Source: Neoscytalidium dimidiatum (Eukaryota > Ascomycota > Dothideomycetes > Botryosphaeriales > Botryosphaeriaceae). Taken from it: 64,000 nucleotides of DNA. Position numbers and translations under genes: made by a program. Location: assembly GCA_037367355.1 (NCBI GenBank), contig CM074704.1:1054001-1118000 (forward strand), given 5' to 3'. The notes under the pieces are model-generated. The model saw only the letters and a list, made by a program, of their open reading frames with translations, ran no database searches and was not told where the DNA came from. Positions 46,201-57,145 of this stretch are shown here, piece after piece. Within the stretch, counting starts at the first letter, position 1. Each line of letters starts with the position of its first letter.

Positions 46201-47653
46201 AATCCGGAGGACAAGAAATCGGCCCAGGAAGGAGTTGTTGGTCGGCCCATCTGGTCGGTTCTGACACGGGGGGTAGTCCGGAGCCCGTTGCTCGTGCTCG
46301 TGGGAGTAGGTCCGCTGCTGGAGCTGCCCGGCGACGACAGGGTGGTATCCAAGAAACCGAAACCCAAATCTTCAAATCTCGACCAGGAGGGATCGGAAGA
46401 TCCTTCAGTTGTAGTGCTCGATTGATTGGCGGATGAAATGGCATTCAGAACTCGGCGACATTCCTCCGTAAGAGCCCTGACGGGATCCTCATATTGAGAA
46501 AACTTTTGAAGGGCTCTGTCATCATCACGGTATTCAAAATTCTTTGCCCTCCGTAAAAGTGCAAAGGGAGTTGGCGATACTGTGTCCACGATCATAACGA
46601 CCTTGGTGGTCGTGGTTTGCATTAATGTCGGCGGCTCGGGAGGATATTCGGTCTGGTTAAGAAGGGCTTGTAATGAGCGCGGAAGAGTATTAATGCCGGT
46701 AAGGTGCTTATCCTCGGGGGAGAGCGAACGCAGATAGGCGAAGAAGAGATGACTCGTGGCATCGGCGGCGCTGCGGGTGTTAGCCAATCTCCATAAACTG
46801 TGGCAGAAGGCTTACCTTGTCCACGACTTGTATCCATCGTCGAAGCCCTTCCCGTTGTCCGGATGCTCAAAGGCCCACCAGCCCGCCATCCTCGACAGCT
46901 TTCTGCCACCAAGACCGTTTGTCTTGCCTCGTGCTGAGATGGCGGCGAGGAGATCAAAGAAATCGATTATGATTTGCTTGCGAGCTTCTGAGTCAACGCT
47001 AATAGGGATGAATGTATCGAATGCGTGCTTAGCCATGCCAGAGTCTACGACTGTCAGCTTTCTTGCGTGGCCTTCGTTCAATGGCACCACTTACCCTGCT
47101 CTCCCACGCGGAATAGCTCGTACGCGTCCCAAGTGACGACGCCGCCAGGCAATCTGCTCCAACACCATTTCATGATACTACAGAGAACCTGGACCCATGT
47201 CAGCCGACACATGCGCACTGCTTGCGGTAGCTTCGCTCACCATTGGCTCCGTCAAGCGCAATTCTGCCCGCAAATTCTCGCCCCGGTATAAACCACCGCC
47301 CTCGTAGACATCTCTGAAGAAACTCTTGATGAAGCTTCGCGCGGAGGTGGCATCAGAGCCAGGGCGAAAGGGGAGGAGAAGGAAGGGCGTGTCCAGCGCT
47401 GCTGCACGGTTAACATATTTTGCAGGGCTGATCGTGAGGCAATGCGGGCGGGTGAGATCTACATACCTCTCGACTTCAGCTCCTGGGTGCAGATGTGAAT
47501 GAGCTCGTGGACCTCCTCGGGGGCGACCTCCTTGCGGGACCACGACTCCTCCCATCGCGGCTTGGGCGGCGGAAGCGGCTGGCCGTCGGAGTCGTCCAGC
47601 TTCCCCTTCTTGCCACCGTCGCGCGGCTTGAAGACCTTCGCAAAGAACGGCAT
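46201..47653 (-). CDS. Msb1/Mug8-domain morphogenesis protein, 3' truncated at gap
   Basis: Model: complement(join(<46201..46770, 46816..47044, 47095..47188, 47241..47401, 47467..47653)); about 413 codons are visible. The start MPFFAKVFKPRDGGKKGK is typical of filamentous Msb1-like proteins. Exons 2-5 carry the Msb1/Mug8 domain (DUF1708), a RhoGAP-like fold: LKSRAALDTPFLLLPFRPGS, SIMKWCWSRLPGGVVTWDAY, GRKLSRMAGWWAFEHPDNGK and ATSHLFFAYLRSLSPEDKHL. Yeast Msb1 acts with Cdc42/Rho signalling in bud growth; that role here is by family. Introns are 45-65 bp with normal donors and CAG/TAG acceptors. The low-complexity C-terminal half expected in this family does not reappear on the other side of the gap. 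Whether the gene is broken or only unassembled cannot be decided. Confidence 0.85.
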
Positions 47654-49571
47654 CTCTCGGTGATAAGCTGTGATAGGGCTACTGGAAGGGTCGCATCGAC
47701 TGCGCTATGGCCGGTGGATCTGCCGCGCGCGCAGGGGGGGGAGGGGGGCGGGCGTTTGGAGGCGGACGGGCGGCGGCGGCGGCGGCGGCGGCGGAGGAGG
47801 AGGAGAAGGGTTATAGGAGTGGTGGAGACGTGATTTGGAAGGAGCGGGCGCAGGGCGCATGCATAGGTGGGAGAACGAACGACTTGGGCGGCGCAGAGCA
47901 ATTGACTGCAGGCGGACCTTGCGCAGAGTTGCGGGCGCGTGTGGTGGAGAGTGGACAGGGGTCGCGTCTGGCGTGGTCGAGCACGGAGGTGGTACGGAAG
48001 GTGGACGGAGCTCGCGGAGGGCAGCGCGTCGGATATGGCGCAGCGGCGGTAGCAGGCGCAGGCTTGTCTATTTGGCGCAGCAGGAAGGCTGCTAGCAGCA
48101 GGCCAGGACGAGTGGGCGAGAGGCGTGTTTTGGGGCGCGCTGGTGACGGGGGACTCGGCGGGCTTTAATTTCTCAGGGGAGTTGGATGTACGGCGATCGA
48201 GCTAAGCTGTTTCCCTTGTCGCGCGCGCGCTCGCGCTCGCTCGGCTTGCCAGCACACATCACACATCGCCACTGCTCCCGCCTTGCAGCAGCCTTTCACG
48301 CCCGCCCGCGCGGCCAGCGCACCGGAGCCCGTTGTGCTGGCCCAACTGAAACCCTTTCACCCCGCCCGCGTGCGCTGCCCGACCGAGCTTCTGAGCCTTT
48401 GAGCGTGCGCGCCCGGCCAGCTGGCCGCCGCGTTGCCGTGTACGAGTCGGCCTGCCAGCGGCCCATCTCCGAAGAGCTTCCTTTTGGGACCGCCTCACGC
48501 AGGGACGCCGTGGAAATGCTGCCCGCGCCGCCGCCTGATTGGCTCCCGCGCCTGTGGTCGTGACGGCTCATCATCATGCTCGGGCAGCCAGTGCCCACGG
48601 AATCTCGCTAAGACACGACCACGCGAGTGCGCCTTCGCAGTCCCTCTGCGCATCCTCAAGCGAGCATTCTGCGAATGAGCTGTACGTACATACACACGAA
48701 TTGTGCGAGGCTCTGCGTCTGCAGGCCCGCGGGCCGCCGCCCGCTCTCCTTCGTCTGATCTAAATGCGACATGCAAATTGCTTTTTCGGGGAGCCGGCGG
48801 CGCGCCAGTCCTCGAAGCTGCCCAGGTCTTCAGAAACCCGCCTGCAGTCCGCCGCTTGTTTGAGGCGCCAGTGGCTGCCTGTAGGACGCCATCCGCCTCT
48901 GCGCCGTGCGCAACGACAGTTTCGCAACGCGACATTGCTCTCGCGGTCACAATGGCTCTGCCGGACCGGAATGCTGGTGTTGGTTTATGCGTGGTGTCTT
49001 AGCCAAACGGCTGTCTGCACGACGGACAGAGCGCATGCTGTGTGCGTCGAGGATAATCCCTTCACCAGATGACGGCTACCTGGCTCAGGGGACGCGCCAC
49101 CAGCCGTAGCACATCCACCTGTGCGCGCGACGCGACGCGTGAACGGTGGGAAGGGAGGTTAATGGCGTTCGTGTCAACGGCCCACTAGCCTCTAGCGGTA
49201 CCTTTTTGGATGGCTTCATTTCTGTCCGCCCGCATCTGCTCAGCAATCAACCACAAAAGCCTTCTTTTGTCTCAAACGCTATTCCGCAATCTCTCCTCTC
49301 ATTGGCCATTGCTCACTTATTGCCTTGAAACGTTTGGGAAATCAACGCACGCACCAGCTCCACGGCTTTCAGATCATCTTTTCGTGCCATGTTCCGTTTC
49401 TCTGCTAAGCACGTGATGCGCGCCGTTCGCGTTCCTTATGTCGTCATGGATTTCTTGCCCCAAAGGACATCTGTTTTCCAACCCTCAAAGAACGTCCTGA
49501 TCTCCAAAAGGCTCGATTTACATCAATCTCGCACGTCTCTCAAGGCCCAGTTCACGTCCACATCTCGCACA
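47654..49571. other. Divergent intergenic region (Msb1-like / DUF3140)
   Basis: 1.9 kb, GC-rich near the Msb1 side with a (GGC)-type run at about 47770-47795 and an alternating GC stretch at about 48221-48235. The part from 49389 is an in-frame extension of the DUF3140 gene (see findings). No other gene is recognised. Confidence 0.55.
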
Positions 49572-50130
49572 ATGGTCAAGGATGCTCAAACCGTCATCGA
49601 GTAGGTCCAGTGCCCTTGTGTCATGGTCAAGATCTAACCTAGGGCAGAGAGTTCAATGAGCTCGTCAACATGTCCGCCAAGGAGCTGAAGGATTGGTTGG
49701 GCACCGAAGAATCTGCCGGGTCTGGCTGGAGCAAAGATGATGGGTATTGTGTGTTCCAGCCGCCTGTATTCGTCGCTTGACTAACTTCCCTCGAGGTCTG
49801 GGGAAACGATCGGACACGAGAGGTATACCAAACACATAGTCACGTACCTTTATGCGGCTGCTGACAACAATTCAGTGGACGGAAAATCATTGCTATCTTG
49901 GAAAAGAATCCCAAGAAAGACCCTGAGAAGTATGATGAGGACGACGTCGACCATATGAGAAGGGTCGTCGCTTATTGCAAGCGCCATCTCGTACAAGAGG
50001 AGAAGGCGAAGCAGGATACGAAGAGCAAGAGCTATAAGTATGGTTTCTTTTCCATTTGCAACATTTCACATTGCTAATATAGCTTAACAGGAGCTTAAAG
50101 AATTGGGGTCATGACGCTCAGAAAACCTAG
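49572..50130 (+). CDS. Small DUF3140 protein
   Basis: Model: join(49572..49600, 49648..49743, 49796..49822, 49876..50037, 50091..50130), 117 residues, matching the compact size of the family. The sequence follows the DUF3140 pattern: EEFNELVNMSAKELKDWLGT, GSGWSKDDGSGETIGHESGR, DEDDVDHMRRVVAYCKRHL and KSYKSLKNWGHDAQKT at the end. Members occur in bacteria and fungi and are sometimes annotated as DNA-binding; the function is not established. Five exons for 117 residues is intron-dense, and the third exon is only 27 nt. Intron 2 ends TCGAG rather than CAG/TAG, but only this junction keeps the conserved frame. The ATG at 49572 (context ACAATGG) gives the family-typical start MVKDAQTVIEEF; an in-frame ATG at 49389 would add 61 residues. 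Confidence 0.87.
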
Positions 50131-52231
50131 ATTGCAAGATAATATGACTTTTTTATATGAATTATGAAGATCCTATTCACAAACTTCTGCCGGAGTTGCT
50201 GGAAGAATGATGTTCCTCCATTTTGCATAGGACCAAGCCTTCTGAGACGCAAGGGCGTCGCTCGATATAACTTCACAATGATTCCACGTTTTTCGAGATG
50301 CATTCCTCCATAGGGAACATTGGTCGTAATTAGTGATTGCTGGATAGGTAGTCCATTTGTGGAGATCTTGAGCATACGTGACGTCAGTGATACCCGAGCC
50401 TATTCATTTCTTTGTGCGATACGCAACTGTCTTCACAAAAGGCAGACTACGGGAAAAAATATAACATTTGATTGATATTGATTAACAACATCGTTTGAAA
50501 ATATTAGACCCTGGTCCACCAACGGCGTGTATCAGGGTGATAATCTACACTATCCAAGACCCCTGGGCTCCGCCAATACCTTATTTCATCGCTAGTTTCA
50601 TGGCGTGTCTTGCCCTTAACTCTACCGACCAGTATGCTTACATCGACTTCGTCTTCTCGAAGCTACAATCCTTATTTCGCCACAGACTTGCATTCAGTGC
50701 TGAGCTGCTCATCCGGCTGTCTCCGATGGAATCATTGTTCCGATGAGCGAAAGCGTGATCTTCCGCATTCGAGAAGAGAATAAGAGTAAAAAAGAGGGCA
50801 TTTAAGTGATGCATCCAAGTACATGCTACCACACTAAGTCATTGTGACGTCCTCTTCCTGGATACCAATGCTTGTAAAGGTGGGTCGCAGAAGTAGCCGT
50901 CCTGTGGTCAGAGCATCAACGACACTTCGAGAGCATGGCTATCTCCATCCGTGGCACATGGACAACTGAAACAGTCATTCGAATATGAAGGTCAAAAATC
51001 TTACCAAACACTCACGTCCCGATGGCTGCTTCTACTACATATGCCTATTCTACTTAATGGTATTATTCGAGATCGGCGATGCTGTCCCAGAATTAGACGT
51101 ATGGCGTAGCCGCATCGTACCATCGCCTGAGCAACCCCATAGGCTCTCTACAACCAACATAGAAAAGCCGTTCTAGACTCGAGGCCAAGCACTCGAAAAA
51201 CGAAGCCGCACAGCGTCCACATCGATATAGAGAAGTAAGAAAAGTGGGGGGATGCGGACGATGGCAAATATGTGACGCTGCACCTTTTCTCAGCGAAGAC
51301 TTACACAACACAGGCACCTCGTACGTAAGGGAGGGAGGACGAAAAATCGCCGCGCATTGCGCCAGCGCTCCGCCGCCGTTCCCAATGCTTTGTCACAGGT
51401 GGCTGACGCAGCTGTAGCCCCACGCTGTAGATCACTACTGCTCTACTGTTTCAAGGGCCAGGCTGAATTGGGGCGCAGGCACGCCGCCAGACGGGCACGA
51501 CGGGGACAGGAAGCCAAGCCGCAGGGGAGAAGGCGCTGGCAGGCCTCTTGTGATACGTTACCGCATCGCTGGTTGAGCATTCTTTACGCCAAGCATAGCC
51601 GCAGTGGCTCAGGAGACAAGGAAGAGCGGAGTGTCCACCGGAGCGATGGTGGTTGGTAAGTTTTCGCGTAGGTGTGCACCCGTCATTCCTAGGGCGATTG
51701 AGCACCGATTGTTCTGGTCCACAGAATTTTTTGTACCTCGCCCAAGCAATGTGGATCTCGCCATTTCCACAATGGCAACCGTTGTCGGCTCTGCCAGCTG
51801 ATCTCGTCCACCGTCGTGAGGATTAGACGTCTTTCTGGCCCAAGGCAGCTGAAGCGGATGCTTGGCCGGTGTTTCTGTGTAAAACAACCATCGGGGAGGC
51901 GGCTGACTGGAGGGCTAGCGTTAGACCGGGCGGCGGCGGCTTCAACTCGTTCAGCCGCACTGGATCTACGAACGTCGCCGCTGCAAGGATGGATCCCTCG
52001 GTTGGCCAGAGAGACTGGTGCGGCCTCTGACGAGATGCATGAACACTCCCTCTGCGCAGCGGTCTGACCCAACGCACCATGCACCAACGGCTGCGGCCCG
52101 CGGCTGTACCTGGCACCTGTTCGCCCAGGGCGATGCAGAAGCGCGGGAAGGAGCAAGCGGTGGCGGAAGCTAGTGAGCTATGTAAAAAGAACAGAGGTCC
52201 GCTAAGTGGTTAGGCTGCAGGGCTGGAGGGC

Positions 52232-52345
52232 TCAGCTCGGCTGCGACGATGCAGCGTCGGTTAGCAGGCCGTCGTACGACGAGGTTGCGATGGGCTCGAG
52301 GGCTCCGTCATAAGGATCCAGCAGGATGGCTCGCGATGCGGTCAT
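52232..52345 (-). CDS. Candidate 37-residue small ORF with core promoter (uncertain)
   Basis: A minus-strand ATG at 52345 opens a 38-codon frame (MTASRAILLDPYDGALEPIA..). It is supported mainly by context: a TATAAATA box 59 bp upstream and a CT-rich leader (CACCACCCTCTTCTGTCTTC) immediately before the ATG, a layout common in strongly expressed fungal genes. The peptide has no recognisable domain or signal sequence. A very short GT..CTAAC..CAG segment near the 3' end could be an intron of about 40 nt that would change the C-terminus. It may be a small protein gene, the first exon of a longer gene, or chance. Confidence 0.25.
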   Translation of the reverse strand: MTASRAILLDPYDGALEPIATSSYDGLLTDAASSQPS

Positions 52346-52403
52346 GATGGTGGGGAAGACAGAAGAGGGTGGTGTACACGGTAGGCTGGGTTGCCGAGAG
52401 AGT

Positions 52404-52411
52404 TATTTATA
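52404..52411 (-). promoter_or_regulatory. TATA box (TATAAATA) upstream of the small-ORF candidate
   Basis: The minus strand reads TATAAATA, followed about 30 bp later by a pyrimidine-rich stretch that would suit a transcription start. Confidence 0.4.
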
Positions 52412-53726
52412 GCTCTAAGCGCCCGGCCTGCGAAAGGTGAGGAGGGCCTGTCTCCAGCCACATCCGTGGAGAACGGATCGTGAATCGCTCCCGCATGCAG
52501 GCCACGCTAAACACTATCGATCCCGAGCGGGCGGGGCTTGTCCATCTTATCGATGGCCGCCGCCTGTTCTCGAGAGCGCGTGTCTCAGCTGCACGTCACC
52601 CGGCCGCCGTTTCTGAGCGGAGGGTGCGCGGAAGCTAGGTTCGCCCACGCTCGCCATCATTGCCGCGTTGTCCCCGCATCGCGCCGCTGTACGCACGCTG
52701 TGGAAGGGCGCGGAATCGGTCCATGACTTGTTGACTTCCCTGGGAGCGCCGGCGAGCATGGAGGAAGGTTGAGGCTGCTGAAACTGGGCGGGCCGACGGT
52801 TGACGATTGGCAGGCGGCGGGCGGCGTGCTCGCTCTGGGCTGGGCGAAAGGACATGGATGGCCGTGGCCATGGCCAGGGCATGCGCCTGGGTGTGCGCGG
52901 GCGAGAGGTTGCCTGAAGAAGCAGTGCTGCAGCAGGCGGAAGGGTGCTCCGTTGCCTTGACCAGCCGTCGACCGTCAGCATGGCACAGAGATGCTCCGGC
53001 TTCAGGGGCCCTATCCCATTACGTCCATCGTCATTTCCAGTCGGCTAATAGGTGCTTCAGATGCGCTCGCCGTGCCCCGCCCACGCCCACGGCCGCGCCC
53101 ACGCCCTCGCCCACGCTCTCGCCCATGCCCCCGCTGCCGTCGCTGTCGCCGCCAGCCAGCTGCTGACGCTCGCAAGACGTGGGCGAGGGCACAGTGTACA
53201 GCCCCTATCAGTCAATATTGGACGCTGGCCCGGTTAAAGTCGCGTGCCGGTGGAGCGCGACACGGCAAGCTGTGCGGCATAATTCGCCTGATTCATCGCA
53301 AATCCGTGGTAATTCCACTCGTGTGAGCCTAGCGCTCCCATAATTATCGCCCATTCGCCCTGATGCGGCTAGGAGGCGACGGTGATGCATCTCCGATGGC
53401 TCGGCACCTTCTCTCCCTCTAATTTATTAATAGAAGCAGCAGACCCGCCAGCCGCGAAACCTGAGCTCTCTTGTCACCGGCCTACTCGAGAGCCGCATCC
53501 CACCACAGCCCATCACGCCCAAGAGCCCTCGCGTTTCCGCGCATACATAACGGTCGCCACTTCCGTCGGCGCTCAGCTCGGTCACCGTGCGTCTCCAACA
53601 AAGACAAAGCGCCCGCCTACCCGTCGACCTCTGCCAAGACGCGTCGCTCGCCGCCGAGATCCCTCGAGTCCGCCAACACCACGCGTCCGCGTTCCATGCG
53701 CACCCGGTAATCGCTGTCGCATCACC

Positions 53727-55532
53727 ATGGGTCGCCGAAAGATCGAGATCAAAGCCATCAAGGACGACAGGAACCGCTCTGTGTGCGTATCCCCTCCTCC
53801 TGCAACAATGCCAGGAATCGCGCCCGCTGACCCGTCGCTCCTGCAGCACCTTTCTCAAGCGCAAGGGTGGTCTTTTCAAGAAGGCCCACGAGTTATCCGT
53901 CCTGTGTTCCGTCGATGTTGCCGTCATCATTTTTGGTCACAATAAGAAGCTGTACGAGTTCTCCTCTGGCGACATCAACGAGACGATCGGGAGATACCAA
54001 TATGTGCGTCGGGTTGTCCGCCCAGCCCTCGACTTTCGAACACGCATTCGCTAACAGGCACGCAGTATGGCGGCGCGCACGAGCACAAAGGCCCTGAAGA
54101 CTTCATGGGCAAGGCCGAGGGCGATGAGGACGAGGAAGGTGACGAGGACGCGGGCGCACAGCAGCAGGGTTCAAACTCGCCACCAGAACAGGCCATGATG
54201 ATGCCTCACCACCTCCAGAACCAGCAATTCCAGCACATCCGCCATGCGACGCCCTCCGGCTCCCCCCCGATGCCAAACGGCATGCCTTTCCACCATCGCG
54301 CCTCTCCTCAGCCGCAGAATATTTCCCGGCCCAGTTCCCGCGCACACATCCGCAGGACAAGTTCAAACCTTGCCCCCCCTCAGCCCTACCCCCCTCAACA
54401 AGCTCCGCCGCCGCAGAATGGCTACGCATACAGGCCAAATCCGCCCTTCTACACTGGACCGCCGCAGGGCATGCAACAGGGTCCGCCTGGTCCTCCGCAC
54501 CCGCCTCAGCCCCAGTATACCCACCCGCCGCCTGCGCACAACCAGGTGCAGCAGGTATTCATGCAAGATCAGCGCAGACAATCCATGCCTCCTGCTTTCT
54601 CCCAACCGCAACCCGAGCCGCCACGGCAAGCTTCCGTGGTGCCGTCGCCCCCCCAGCCTGAGCAGCACAACTTCCAAAGCCCGCCAATGCCTCAGCCGAA
54701 GCCGCTTCCAGCAGCGGCTAAGAACCAGAGTATTTTTACGCCCATAGACGACAGTAGATCGCTGCTTGCTCAGCATTGGGGACCCAGCACGAGCACGGCG
54801 GAGCCGGTCAAGAATGAAGCCGTGCCGAACATGGAACCTCGGCCGCAATCTATTGATGTCGCATCGATCGGGAAGCAGCAGAATCACGTCTCACCGCAGC
54901 AACCTACTCCTACATCGCTACCAAACCAACCCCAAAGAACTGCATCCGCGTCTTCGTTACCGGTCATCCCGCCACCCACGAGGACCAGCAGTGTAGCTAC
55001 CGATGCCAAGCGTCCGCGGCTCAAGGTCCAGATTCCCGATGAGCATTCCGAGGCTGAGAACACACACGCTTCCGGCTCTCCCAAGGATCCCAGCACTACA
55101 GGACCAACTCCAGCAAGAGGCAGCAACGAGACTTCGCATTCTTCGGGCGTCGTGTTGCCTCCACCCTCTCCAAGCGCGAGTGCCTTGCTCAGTGCTGGAG
55201 CTACAGGACCGCCCAATCCATTCGCACGGCCTGCACCGCCTGTCAACAATGCAAACAACAGTAATTCGCAGCACAACCGGAACGATAATATGGAAACGCC
55301 CATCTCCGCGCTCCCTAGTCGCTTCATGGACGGTGGACTTCTTCCTTCTCCGTCAAGCTTCTATCCGGAGTGGGGCTTCGGCAATAACTCTTCAAACATG
55401 CTGCCTAGTCCCTTGACCTTCCAGACCCCGGTCGTGCAGAATGGGCCGAGCTTCAGGGACGATCCAGACGAAAGGAAGCGCAAGACTTCCGAAGGTTCCG
55501 ACAGCGGAGCAAGCAAGCGGGTAAAAACATGA
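53727..55532 (+). CDS. rlmA: MADS-box transcription factor, RlmA/Rlm1 (MEF2-like) type
   Basis: Nuclear transcription factor; fungal RlmA/Rlm1 responds to the cell-wall-integrity MAP kinase. Model: join(53727..53782, 53847..54003, 54066..55532), 559 residues. Both donors are GTGCGT and both acceptors GCAG. The MADS domain is complete: [59 protein letters not shown], followed by the MEF2-type extension [18 protein letters not shown]. The rest is acidic, then Gln/Pro/His-rich, with several SP/TP sites consistent with MAP kinase targets, and ends GASKRVKT. The first intron lies inside the MADS box after RNRSV. Confidence 0.93.
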
Positions 55533-57145
55533 TACGGGGCGCTCAGTTGCCTGCCTTCCCTTGTTGCCTCCCATTTTGCGATTTTCCTTGCATTTCTCGG
55601 TTTCCATGGTGGTCAGATCTGGATGACTGGTTTGCGGTCGCTTTCCCTGAAGGTCTTCAAAAGTCGTCTGGCATGTGGATGTTTATTAGACTGTTTTGCC
55701 GCATCGTCGTTTGTACTATGCCTGGTGGTCTGTCGACTTCACTTCTCCTTCATACCCTTTTTGCGCGATATACGGATTTTAGTTGCTCTCTGCTCTTGGA
55801 TACCCTGAGGTCTCAACACTCGTTCTCTTCTTCATCTTCTTCCAAAGTCCTTGGAGGGGTGACAACAGATTTATTGTCCTTCGTTTCCTAGCACGATGTG
55901 AGTGCGTTAGGGTTGGTGGATGTGAGGCGTTTGTGCCCGGTTCTCTTCCTGGTGTTCAGCGGTGGTGGTGGATTTTTTTTTTTTGGGGTGTTTAACGGAT
56001 TGTTGGGGAGGTCGGTTTGCTGCTTTCAATTGTTTGGCTCAGAAACGTATGTAGATAGTTCTACATGAATGCGGTGGCGCTCTTGTGTACTTATTTGTGT
56101 CGCTCACAAGCTGCGCTGTTTGCTTTTGTACGCGAGAATCTCCTGTCGTTGAGAATATTCGTACGCGTGTCCACGGCCATGCAGTGAAGCATGACACACG
56201 CCCACCCCCGGATTGTAAGCGGCGCTATATGAGCTTACTCGAAGTCGTCGGGCGGAGGCTCCAAATGAGTAGGCCGGGTGCAGACACGCGTTCGAGGTAG
56301 AAGAGAAAAGATTTGCGTGGCAGAGTCGGCGTGTCGCAGGTGTGCATTCTGACCGTGCGCCATTCTCATTCGGTGCAAAGGGCATGGACGGCTGGTATCG
56401 TACACGGTGAACACGCGTCGCCGGGGGGCTATGTTGGTGGGCGTGAGCAGCAATAAGAGGACCATGGTTCAGAAAAACCTGCTGACATCATTCCGAGGCG
56501 GGTTCTCTCAAGGAAGCAGGTCAGTGCTTGCTTGTACGCGAAGGGGCAGTTTCTTGTACTTATAGTCCCGAGAAAAGAGAGGGTGTGGGCGAGTCACCCA
56601 ATGACTGAGCCGAGTAGATAGCACTCTTTTCCTTGCAACACAGATCCACGCGCGGCTTGGTCGTATTCGCGCTGCGGCAGCGCGGCACGCTGCTGTTCTT
56701 CAAGCCGGGGTCGAGTTGACGACGTCAAAGCCAAGGCGCCGCCCAACAGCGCCTGAATCGCGCAGGCAGCCCTCCTGCCCTCCTGCCCTGCGCGCCCGAC
56801 CCCACCACGCCCGTCGAGCGCTGTCACTGTTGCAATACCCACTAACCTTATCCCTGATCGTCCAGAATCTTCGCACCTGCGCCAACATCCTTTCCCTTCA
56901 GAGCCGCCAGCAGCGCATGATCCCCACTGTCCTCCATTGACTCGCCTGTTTGCGCCGCCGCCGAGCCTTGTGACTTGCCGCCAGAGCACCGGACAGCGCA
57001 GAGGTCACCTTTCAGCCGCACGGGGCTGTGAAGACTCCAACGAAGCCCAAGGACGCGTTCTTGCTGCCTTGCGTTGCTCAAATCCCTCGCCTCTACCACT
57101 TCATTTCTCGCCCTGTGCTTCGCTCGCAGCCTTCGCCCGCACAAC
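55533..57145. other. Intergenic region between rlmA and the Pef1 gene
   Basis: 1.6 kb in tandem orientation: the rlmA 3' flank (T-rich, with a T-run at about 55974-55984) and the Pef1 promoter and leader. No additional gene is recognised. Confidence 0.6.

Larger units (their letters stand above)
50131..53726. other. 3.6-kb region upstream of rlmA-like gene
   Basis: No recognised gene except a weak small-ORF candidate at 52232-52345. The stretch 50131-51300 is of average composition. The part from about 52500 is GC-rich and includes a run of CCCACGC/CGCCCACG-type imperfect repeats at about 53077-53130. The last few hundred bases should hold the rlmA promoter and leader. Confidence 0.5.

Noticed and set aside
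46055..46444. Open frames running through the 100-N gap
   Set aside because: N positions cannot be translated; the frames join the Msb1-like exon to LINE sequence artificially.
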